Source of the DNA: Capitulum mitella
Taxonomy: Eukaryota > Arthropoda > Thecostraca > Pollicipedomorpha > Pollicipedidae
Length of the DNA: 64,000 nt
NCBI GenBank assembly: GCA_030062745.1
Contig: CP099849.1
Span: 26,400,144-26,464,143, forward strand
Reading direction: 5' to 3'
Both the position numbers and the translations under genes were made by a program. The notes under the pieces were generated by a model. The model searched no databases and had not been told where the DNA came from. It saw nothing but the letters and a program-made list of their open reading frames with translations. Every line of letters begins with the position of its first letter. Positions within the stretch are counted from its first letter, which is position 1. Positions 26,001-38,000 of this stretch are shown in pieces.

Positions 26001-29000
26001 GACAGCATCCTATTGTTTCTCCTAGTTGCCCAGCCGTGTCGCATCCAAACAAGCAAGCGGTAAATTGCAGATTTTCATCCGCGAAAACGATGGCAGCGAG
26101 AATTTTCCAGATAAAAGTTGTAATTGAATGAATTTGACAATGTTGCTTCTTTGGTGAAACCACACAGTAAAAAAAGGGCTGTTAAATTTGGCGGATCATC
26201 GGTTCATATGTACGGTAACATTTGTCAGTTCACCGTTAGGGATATTGAGCAAAACGCTAACGACGTACTAAATGCAGAACATTTCTTCCGCGTCATAACG
26301 GTGCTGGCGTATTTCAAGCTTCGACAAAAGGAAATTGCACATTGGCGGGACAATAGCGTTCTCATTTGGCTGGGTCTCATTTGCACATTTAACGTTGTAC
26401 AGATGCTCCTTACTTTCTGCACATTTCGGAACAGTCATAGTACCAAGCATTTGGTTTGTGCACAGGTCCCAACGCATGCATGAACGACAAATGGCATTAT
26501 TAACGCCAGGTAACCGACATAGCATTTTGTAGTGATTTCTGCAAATATCTTCTCTGCGATACGACAAAACTAAAAAGTCTTAACCCTTTACGAAAACCGT
26601 CCCTTCTAATGGGTTTCTTAAAATTGCATTATTAAGCATGGGGCCAGGTTTAAATCACTAAACCCACGTAATGCATCAAATGGTGCTGGTCCAACAGTAT
26701 GTTTTAAGTGTCCGATGACTCCAGTCATGTGGTCGAAAGCTCCGTCGGCACGAGAAATCCGTGATCTCAGGCTGGTCTACGTTCGGTGTCCAAGAGATGG
26801 TGTGTGCCATATTGCGTTTCACAAGTCGAGTGTAAATTCTGCTATAATTAGAGCTATGACAGTGTGGCCTTTACATCTTGTAGGTGTCAAGTAGACTGAT
26901 GGGTCCTGAAAATTCTGCTTAGCGTCCCTCCTAGCTATGTCTCTCCTGCATTTTGTTGCTTCCTGGGCTACAAAAAAGCTCCTTGCTCCCATGGAGCAGA
27001 CTCAGAACAAGCTGGAGAAGTCTGGGACGAGAACAATGCCACGAAACATATTTCAGCCACTGACGGGAAAAAGGCACAAGTTACACCCCGGCAGCCTCAC
27101 AATGCGCAGACATCGTCGAGTTTGGGACGGGCGGTCGTACCACCGCCTTAATCTACCTCCCGCTGCCCCGAACGTCGCCGGCGCGTGCGAGCGCGGGCGA
27201 AGTGACGGCGACACCGTCCGACACCCGAGACGGCCCGACCGAAGACAAAAACGGCGCGACTGTGTTGCGCGACGCGCCACTGTCTGGCGGCACGCTGGCC
27301 GGCTATAAATAATGCACCAGCCTTCGACACGACGCATAAACGGGCATCCGGCGCCGTGGAAATTCGCCACCGCGCGACCCCGCGCCAGTCACTGCAGACT
27401 GGAAAACAAGCGATACACGATCACAGAGAATCTGCCCGTGCCTATGGCTTCTTAGAGTGGCTCGATATATGGCATCAAAACGTGGGCCATTTACCGTGCG
27501 CATGAAGGGAATGAGCACCGCGTGCTGGGAGATCGCGGGGTCTACAAACGCGCAGCAGTACCTCGCGAACATTCAAACCATGGTACACAAGGCAACCGTG
27601 CGACAGGCGGGCCTGCTGAGGGCATTGTTCTCGGCCTCCCACACCCTTAACACCCTTACTCGGAATAAGTGAGGGAACAATATTCGGAACGGTCCGGCTC
27701 TGGGCACGCCGCGGTCGACGGCGTCCTCTCGAATGCGCCTCCCGGCGGGCGTGGCCTCAGGTGCCGCAGTCACCTGATATCGTCCGTACACAGTCGGTGT
27801 TATTCGGGTAGAGGCCCGGCCAGCCGGGCGAGTAGAACTCCTTCAGGATCTCGTTGCCGCGGGTGAAGTTCATACACCGGGCGCTGATGAAGCCGCCTGG
27901 CTCCGTCCTGTCGGCTGGAACGGCACGGCGGCGATTGCTTCAGCGGCCAGGAACGGCGAACAAGTACCGGGACAGGAGCACATGTGGCTCCAGCCGGAGG
28001 CGGCCGAACGTAACGCCGGTCACAGTTGGTTGACAGTCAGAATGGGAAAAACCTATGGACATTCCCTTTTCTCCAAAGAGGACGGATTTCGATGTATTCT
28101 TAGTCTGAATGCGGGTTACTCTCCATGCAACCCCATAGCGATAATGTTTTTTTTTTTAATGATGGAAGCAACTGTCCCGGCGGACCCCGCTCCTGCCAAC
28201 GAACGCAGCCGGGAAACGAGTTATGTCACGCATGGTTGGTGATGAGTTGAGTTTAGGACTTACGTTTTCATTGTATAAATCAGATGGCTGCTTATTAAGC
28301 ATTACAAATCAGGTAATGATTTCATTTCAGTACAATCTCTAGGATTCTCAATACAATGTACAGAAAAAGTCCGTTTTGCGCAAACAAATTCGAGAAACGG
28401 GGAATAATTGTCATTTTGACTTTAACTTGGACCACGGGGACTCGAACAAATGATTCGCCGATTCATGATGCCATCCGAACAACATTATGAGACATCTTTC
28501 GTTCAAGCAACACGAACACTTTTCCAGTACCTGCATAGATCTCAGACCTAGAACTTGGATCACATTGGATGAAAACATGGTAACCGGGCTTTTGATCAGA
28601 TCTGGATCTTCGAATAAACAATTCTTGGATCGCAGGCACTGATGTATCTCTCAACCTTGGTTGAGATTTCCAACACTTCGACGACACTTACACTCGCCAG
28701 GCCATTGACGTGTTTTAATTTTTAACAACATTTTAAGCCATGAAAATCTAAATCACTTAAAAAGCGCACATTTGATCCTAACATGGTGCGTGTCGTCGGG
28801 ATTTCGGACCCCAGACTTAAATCTTGGATCGGATCCTTCCAGCAAACCACGACCGGAATTTCGATCCTGCTGGATCTTTCGATAAAGTAGGACTCTGGGT
28901 CCTGGACCCACTACGTATTTCGATCAGTTGAAGGACATTGATCTTGGGTGAGTATGGATCTAGGGTCTGGGCCCTGGGACTCATTTCTTGAGTCTAGGCA

Positions 29001-32000
29001 TGTGCTTGCTCGTTGCAAAGAATGCGGACCTTTTTTGACAGATCCCACCGAAGATATACTCACAGTGTACTGATGAGATAAGCAGTGAAAGACAAAGCAG
29101 CGTCAAGACGTCATCTGAAACAAGAAAAACGGCTTTCGACGTTTGCATTTTTAATGCACGGTCGGTATTTCCGCGTTTGGCGGGACGCTCAGTTTTCCCT
29201 GCAGATAAGAAAGAAAGCGAACATCTCATCTTACATACACGATGTCGACATATGAAAACCCGGCAGCCGGTATGGACAGCCAAATAGTGGCATTTACATT
29301 TGCGCCAACGAACTGCAGAGGAATTTGTCATGTTGCAGAACGCATTGACCAGAGAACGTCTGTCTCCTACGGAAATTCTCTACGTGTAAACTAGACCAAA
29401 CAGTATTTTTTCCACCTCCATAAGTTTGATCGAAATAGTATAATAGGGTGATGTTAGACACTGGAACTCGAGCTACGCAGAGCTTGCTATATAGACTGAT
29501 TTCTGCATCTGACCGCGCAATTCAAGGTAACGGTCGATTTTGTGGCGAAAGTTTTACGTGCCGCCGAGGGAGCGACATCACCGTGTGGCACTCAGCGTGG
29601 CTCTATGTTGGTCCCTTGCTAGCTGACCCGCGGGGCAGATGTCGAACGCTGGGTCAACTCGATCCCGTCTTGCCAGTTGCCAGGACGGGGGGACCAGCTA
29701 CCGATACAGTACAGATACAACTGTGCTAACGATCACGGTAGCGAAGCCAAGAACATGGCTTTGTTTTTCAGACGTTGAACGGAACTCGTCTGGAGCATGT
29801 TTACATTGTTTCAGAAGTATACATTCTGCTAACAAAATAATGTGGGCATTACACGGTCCAACGGTGATGAACTCTGGCGTCTCGCTGCAGTCGCCCATGT
29901 CACGCGACGGCTCCTAGAGGCACGCACGCTTCTCACTGTTGCCGCGAGAAGGGGAGGAGGGATCCCAGAGGACGGCACTACAGACAAGTGTTACTGCTCG
30001 CCGTGTGCCCTGCCGTGGCATCTTGTCCGGACGGTGGTTGGGGCCGGCGACCTGGCCGGCACACCTGTCAGCGCGGCGGCAGCGGCCGGTGGTGCTGGGA
30101 ATGCTGCCGGAGCTTCAGCAGCTGTCACACCTGCATAACTCTATTCCCGGCAGGGGGGCTAAATCCGCCCGCTCGGGATTTTTGCTTGTCATTTCTAGGG
30201 TTTTTGACGTAGCTTCACGAAACTTGGTGAATTTTCCTAGTTCTTCTTTCTACATACTGTTTGTTTAGGGGCGAGGCCAGGCAACGTTTTTGGGAGGTAT
30301 CTCAAGCCATTTTTCGCCTTGTTAAGGGTAAAAGGAAAATCGCTTCCAAAAAGAGTCTTTTTAAGATAGAACTTAAAACTTTGTATGAATATATAGGTAA
30401 ATAGTTGGGCGACGTACAAACACAATTTTGATCATCTGAGGTCACTTTGCAAGGTCAGGCCAAGCTCAAAGTCAAAATTTGGTTTTAAGGTAATAATTTC
30501 GATGCTATTTTTTCCAAATGCCAAATCCGGAACAAGTATAATGTAGAAGGGTACCGTATACTTGTGTGTCAAGTGTCAGCTTGATATCAGGTCGGGTTAC
30601 GGAGCTATGACCTAAAATGTCAGTGCGCGTACCCTATATCACAATAGCCATAAAATTGAATTTTTGAAATAGAGTGAATTTAAATGATTGAAAACGTTTT
30701 CAGGTAATCTTAAATGCACACGAGATCACCCCACGTAACTCCAAGGTCATTAGAGGTCATTTAAGGTCAAAGGTCACAAGTTGATCTAAAGAACATGTGA
30801 CCATGACAGTTCCCCCTTTTTCATGTCCCTGGCACCGCCTATGCTCACATTATCCAAACATTGTAATACAATCTGTACTTCTTTAGCATAACATGACTAC
30901 CAGAAGCCAAAAAAGCGCTTTTACCTTTTTTGTTCATTTTATTTAGTTGTTGAAAAGCTAATCCTCCTATTTTCGAAACCCTGTGAACGCCTATGAATTT
31001 TCTCAAAATCTCAAATATGTGTACCAACGATAAAAGTCCAATCCATAATCTCTCGATTCATGCTAATGTCATCGAAATCGGTCAAAAAAACAACGGAGTT
31101 ATAAGAAGTGGAAAAATATTCCCTGTTTTGATATTTTTTCCCCATATATCCAATAAATTTTGGGAACGTCTTTCTTTAAAAGTGTAGTTTACATTATGGC
31201 AAATCGATTGCTGTTTGTTGCGATGAAATTGGATGTGTAGTTCTCGAGATCTCGTGGGGGGGGCAAATCCGCCCCCTGCCAGGAATCGGCCATACCGTCT
31301 AGCCCTCCGGGAACAGGGTTAAGGAGGGGCAGCGATTCTCTTCTGCGTGGACGTCGTCACCTTTCCGTTGGTGCCCGCCTCCAAAAAAATCCTCGAATTT
31401 CGGGCACTTAATTTCCAGGTTTTTTTTAGTACGGGAAACCATTTTCCTGGGCACAGCCCTGAACGGCTAGATATAGTTCGCAGGGACCTATGAACAGGGA
31501 AAATGAACGGGCTCCATGCCCGTTCATTTTCTCCAGACTGGAGGATCCTGCCATTTTGAGACTATGTATTCCGGAGAAAATATGGCAAAATGAGTTGTTG
31601 CTGAGCAAAACAAGGCCGCTAAATAGCAACAGAGTCAGGCACGATGATGGATCCGGAAGAATAATTATCGTTATGTGCGGTGAAACAGCTAGAAAAAGTC
31701 ATATTTTGTACATCGCTGACCTTACAGTCAATGGTTCAAAGCGACAGCTGTAAATTTTGCACGAATTCTTAATCGTAACGACACAAGTGGCAGCAGATGA
31801 CGCGAATATTGAAATGTTCGTACTGGTAGTTGAAAGTGGCGAAGTCAGTGAAATTCTGGGACTTTTGATGCCATATATTTTCTGGCAGTGACACATGCGA
31901 TGAGTAAATGACTCCATGGAATGAGTAAAAATGTTTTGTTAATGTTTCGTAACAACGGGAATGAGAAGTGCTTCATGTTTTGAAAAAAACGAAGGAGTGC

Positions 32001-35000
32001 GAAATATTGTAACACCTGAAATGTTTTAAGAATGTGACTCCAGCCATGCCTAAATAATATGGGCGTAACAGATTTTACAACCGAGAGAAATGAAACAAAT
32101 CGCGCCGCCGGCGCGTAAAATTATCGCAGGCATTCAGGCGTAAAACTTTACCGGAATATGCGGCTGCTGCTATCTGAGGCGAAACCGTCAAGAAAAATCG
32201 TCTCCTTGCAGATCTTGGACTTTTGTACTTGTGTTTATTCAATCAGGCCCGTGCCCAACCAAGAATGTCAGGAGGCACGCGCAGCTTTGTTGTGGCGAAG
32301 ACACATTTTTACTGTCCTGGAATATATTTAGCATGTACAATGTTTCGGGTAATTCAGAAAGGTGGCCTAAATGGCCTGTCACCACCTAAGTATATACGTG
32401 GATTTGCTGTGCAGATTTTCATCCGTTGTCCATCAAGGTACAACACATAACGATCTGTTCAATGGAAAACAAAATTATTTTCCGTATCGCCGCAGCGGAA
32501 CGACTTATTTGTGCGCCGTTTTTTTATTAAATATATGTTTGGTTAGTTACGTGCGCAACAGCGACGAAGACTCATACTTTAACCCCATCATAACTTTTCT
32601 TTCAGTTCGATTACTGAGATATCCGACTTTCTATGTTTTATTACACAGAGTTACCAACACCATATTACTGATGGGATGCGAAGAAGACGGGAACGTGATA
32701 AGACTAAGTTCATGATACATCCAGGGGATTAAAGACTGCGTGTGCTAAACGGTGATCCAGAGTTTCGACTAAGTCTCTGGAACCTATCCGAGATTGTTCC
32801 CGGAGAACCCAAGGAGATCGAGATATTGTGTCTCATGACGATGACAGTTTGCTGGTGATCTGTGAGTGACTGTTATAGGCGTGGGAAACATGTCTTGCCT
32901 GAGTGTCAGCTTATACGCAACGAGAAACCAGTTGACCGGTGATCACTTATCTACAGCATCAAAGTGACGATTAAGTGAAACGAATTTGATCTCAGATGTG
33001 ACAAGTGTTACTCACACTCCAAAAGATCACACTTACCCTCACGCTATGCGATCACTAACGAGCCTCCCTCACATTCGGAACATGAACTCTCGCACCAGCC
33101 CAGTGAGATGTCAGGAAGGGAGAACGACTGCTCTGGGTGCGACCAGTTCGGTGCGGCCTGGAACAGTCGCAGCTCACTGAGAACCGTCCAGTCAGCGGTG
33201 CCGGCCCACTGAGCACCTGCAAATGTTACAGTCTTGTGGCATGCGGTAGTTGAAAGAAATATAGATATTTGCCTTATTTATCTTATTTATAGATACATGC
33301 CTTATTATATAGATATTTACCTACCTGTCCGAAGTAAAACTCCAACGGCAACAAAGTCGTATTAAAACCGGAGGTCTCTAGCTCAAATGTTCTAGTGCCT
33401 TCATATCTGTGCAATCAAGTAGCCTCCCGTATTGTCTCAAAACGAGGTGCCCCAGTTCATTTGTTCCAATGGTCTCCTATACCATTAAGTGGCCTTATAT
33501 TGTCTCACATCGAGAGACCTCCATCCCACATGTTCCAGTGGTCGCCTATGCGATCAGGTGCTCTCATATTGCGTTAAAATAAGGGGCCTCATGTCCACAT
33601 GTTCCGGTGGCCTCCCACGCTATTAAGTGGCCTTATATTGTCTCAAATCGAGAGACCTCCATCCCACATGTTCCAGTGGTCTCCTATGCCATCAAGTGAT
33701 CTTATATTGTTTTAAAACGAGGAACCTCCAGACCACATCTTTCAGTGCCCTCCTTTGCCATCAAATGGCCTCACATTGGCTTAAAACAAGGAAACAAAAA
33801 GGAACCCCGCAGGGGCCCCAAAACCTTGATAACCCCATGGCCCTTGGTTAGTCCAAGAGGGATATGGCCCCTTGGCTCCCACTCCTCCGACGCTGAGGAG
33901 GGAACAAGGTATGGGGTTATGTTGATTAGACCTTTCCGGGTATGTGTGACCAATACACGTTTACATCTTTTATCGAACTTTCGTTCAATCTAAGAGGGTT
34001 CTGCCTGGTTACTACAACGTCACACAGTTATATTTACGAGGGCGGGCTGAAAAGTTTTACCTCCACCTCAATAAAATCCAAGCGCATCGACCGAACTTAA
34101 CTAAACAAACACAGGAATTTATTCATCTATCATTTATCTGCATCTTTCATTGATAACTATACACACGTATTTTTCAACATAGTCCCTCTAACTAAGACAC
34201 ATTGCTGCCAACGTGCCACTAATTTGCGGAGTCCGTCAGCGAAGAAGTCAGGATGCGATTCCCGCGTCCACTGGCGCACCGCTGACTTCGCCTCTTCGTC
34301 AGATGAGGAGTGTATTCGCAGCGTGCGAAAAATATTGTATTCTGTGCAGGCACGTAGCCAGGATTTTCCTCAGGAGGGGGGGGGGGCAAGTGTCAAAATT
34401 TGTCATATACCAGCGGCATATGACAGCATTGGAACATGAAAAAAGAATAGGAAGAGCAACAATTTTATGTAATTTGCCTCATATTTCACACATAGGAAAA
34501 CATAACGTTTGCTTTTGCAACATGTATATGATCACTACTCCGTATTGGTGCAAAATCGTCATATATCTAGTGAGGACCGCTTGGCTCAGGGGGGGATGGT
34601 CCCCATGGTCCCCTTTGCTACGTCCCTGATTCTGTGTGAGGTTAAGTAGAATCTTTTCCGGACGTGTTCGCAACGTGCCAGCGTTTTTGCTCACAATTTT
34701 TTTTTTTAAGATTGATGACAATATCTACACATGCAAGACCTTGTCTGTCAAGAACTAACACCGGACGTCGCACATCGCAAATCAGCAGTGACTCGGTTAC
34801 GAACCTACTTTATTTCATGAACTTGAATATACGCTTGAATCTTCAGAGCCCACATTGTTCCAGCGCAGTTGTTGGTTGGCGATAAGGTAATATAACTGAA
34901 TGCGTCTTCTTTGGTTTCCGTTTTCTCCGGCATGTCTCTTCAGACATTGGCAACGTCACCCATACAACAACCAATTAACTGATTAGTCACGGCCACTGCC

Positions 35001-38000
35001 TGATCCGCACGTTTATTTAATAGCCTTGGTCCGCAAGTCCTATGCATGAGCCGTAACCATGGAAACTGCGTGTAACCTAACCAGTTTATAAATGAACCTA
35101 TGACGCCTTTTCTGTTTAACTTTCTCCAAGTGACGGAAAAACGTTCTGCGCGTCCGACAAAGATTCTACGTGACGTCATGTAGAATCTCCATCGTCCGGG
35201 TCGCTGCGAACGCCAAAACGCGCAGAACCTTTGGGGTACGGCGCCATGGATGACGTCGACGGCACAGATGCTACATCTTCCGCTGCCAATGCACCCGAGT
35301 ACTGTTTACCCTTCCGGCGTTCCTTCAGCTTCCTGAACAAGTGGTCGTCGCTGGGAGCGAGGTCAGGGCTGTACGGAGGATGCGGTAGCGCGGAGATCCC
35401 TACCTGCTGTATGACGGCAGTTGTGGCTCCGCTGGTGTGCGACCTGGCGTTGCGTGCTGCCGGATTGTCTCACAGGGGTTCATCCCTTTCCTCCTGATAT
35501 GATTTTTAAGTTTTTTTAGAAAATCTATGTAGCGCTCTGATCTCACGGTGTCTCCGTTTTCCAAAAAATCCGCGAGGATAATTCCTTGGTAATTTCAAAG
35601 TGCAGTCGGCATGATTTTTCCCTGAAGCTTGAGATCTGAATTTTCTCCGATGCGGCGAATCTTTCTGAAGGTATTGGATTGTCATGGATGGATTCAACAT
35701 GATCAACATGGTCATGAACAACGTGGATTGTCTCTTATTTTCAGGGTCATAATGGTGTATCCATGTTTCGTCACCTGTCAAAATGTTCGTCCAAGAAATT
35801 TCGCCTCCGTTTTCCACATGGCCCAAGGGTTCTTGTGAAACTCGGACCCCTTCAGCTTTCATCTCTTCAGTCAGTTTGCGCGGCGGGCGCAAACCTTACG
35901 ATATTCAAAAGCATTGATTATGTGATCAGCTCTCTCTTTAGAAATGCCCAATTCAGTCGCGATTTTGTTTCGCTTGATGCGACGATTTCCACGAATCAGT
36001 CCGGCGGCACGTTTTCGGTGAGTCTCGTCCGCTGCTGTCACGAGCCTCCCCGACCGTCGCTTGTCACCATGAGTTGCATTCTCAGCGTCATCATTTTTCA
36101 GCCTTTTTGCATAACGTCTCACAGCACGTACGCCCACACACTAGTCGCCATAAACCGCTTGCAGTTTTTGGTGGATGTCGACGGGATTACCTTGCTCAGC
36201 ACTGAGAAATTCAATAACGGCACGCTGCTTAAACCTCACGTCCTCGCCGGTTGCCATCGTGACGGCAGTGATCGAGACATACGCTGCGAAATTTCTCTCG
36301 CATCATGCACATGCCAAGAATCATTTTGATTCCAACTTTTACATGGCTTCGAAGGATGTCCCATTGTAACGATCCTGAACCATTTTTAACCCAGTATCAT
36401 GGACCGTAACCAGAAGATAAGACAGGAGGCAAGACTTTCCAATCCGTCCTCGTCTTGTCTCTTCCAGTCTCGTCCTCTTCCTTGTCCTCTGGACAAGGAA
36501 GAGAGCCACCGCATTTTTTCCGACGCTGAATGATCCCACTTGGTGCTCTAATACGCTCGGCAAGGGCAGGGCGTATGAGAACGAGAAGTGCTATTGATCT
36601 TAAGGAAAATAAGGCGCAAAGTGCATATGTCGCTCAGGAAAATGGCCAGAAGATGGGCCCAATTGCGAAATTCTAGCACATGAGTATGGTCATGACGCCA
36701 CATAACACCTTTCGTGCGTCTTTCGTTTTTATGACATTGAAGTACACAGCTATATGATGCTATACGGACGACAATGACACCTGCATACCATTGGTATGGT
36801 TTCACGTGAACAGACCACGATTAGTTCAAGCGATCATTTGGGACATCACAATGACATTCAGCTATACCTTCAGTCGGCAAAGATGAACGAACACATCGGG
36901 CCAAAAACAGCCGCGAATAGCCGTTTGACTAAACAAATCAGGAATTTTGAGAATAGTGCCCCATAAATAGTGCGTACCGAGAGAAAGTCCACGTGAAAAC
37001 GCCACAGCTGATCTCCGTAAGAGGGCAACCGGACAAATGTACGCAGAGAAAATGTATGTATGGAAAATTTACTTGAGCAAATGCACGAAAGCGCAAATAT
37101 ACGTGCTGCAAATGTACGCATGGTAAATGTGCGTAGGCACAGATGTACGTAAGCGCAAATGCCCGTATGGCAAATGTACGTATGCGCAAATGTACGTAAA
37201 TGTAAATGTACACATTACGAATGTACGCACGCGCGAAGCACATAAGCGCAAAATACGCCGACGAAAGAATACATAAACATACATTCATAGAACTAACTTG
37301 AACTGCCTCATGATAGGCATGTAAACTACCTCTGCTGATTGACTAGCTGGGCTAACAGTTATATTTTGTTTGAAAACTAGTGCAAAACACTTTTTCTCTT
37401 CTTTTTTTGCATGGGAGGGTTGGTTCTTTCATGTAGTGTGCTAATGATCAGAACTTTCAGTTTTGTTTTCGATATGCAAAGGAGTAAATCATTCAGTGAT
37501 GTAGTCTTGGGAAGGCCTGTGGAAGTCATGTTTAAAGGTCAACGTCTGTGGAACGGCACTGGTGAAATGGTGGCATTTTTCATGTTAACCAGGTACCGCC
37601 TAAGATCTTACCCCATCAGCGACAGCTTTGAATTGAAATCGACCCCCTCGTATCTCAGGAACTGAGAGCCCGATCTAGATGATTCCAGCGCAAACAATAG
37701 GGTGTATCTTTGTCGTCTTAAGATGTGAAGGTCGAGCTATTGCGTTGGACTGTGACGTCACTGGTCACGAAAATGTCGGAATTAATGGCCAGAAATCTGC
37801 GGTGTTTGTAATCATACCTAGCAAGCGTATCAGTCGAGTGAAGACTTTGAAATTCTTATGAAACGAAAGATCATGGTTTGGCCTATCTGGTCTGATGCGA
37901 TAAGTGCAGTAAACGTTATCCTGCAATTGCCTGGGAGAGTCTGAAAACTTCCGGTTGCGGGGTTACGGCTGGATTATGCGGCTGTTGTCGCCAGACGCTA

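Noticed and set aside
27303..27311. CTATAAATA, TATA-box-like
   Set aside because: In a Neto intron with no recognisable gene or initiator downstream; too little to call a promoter.
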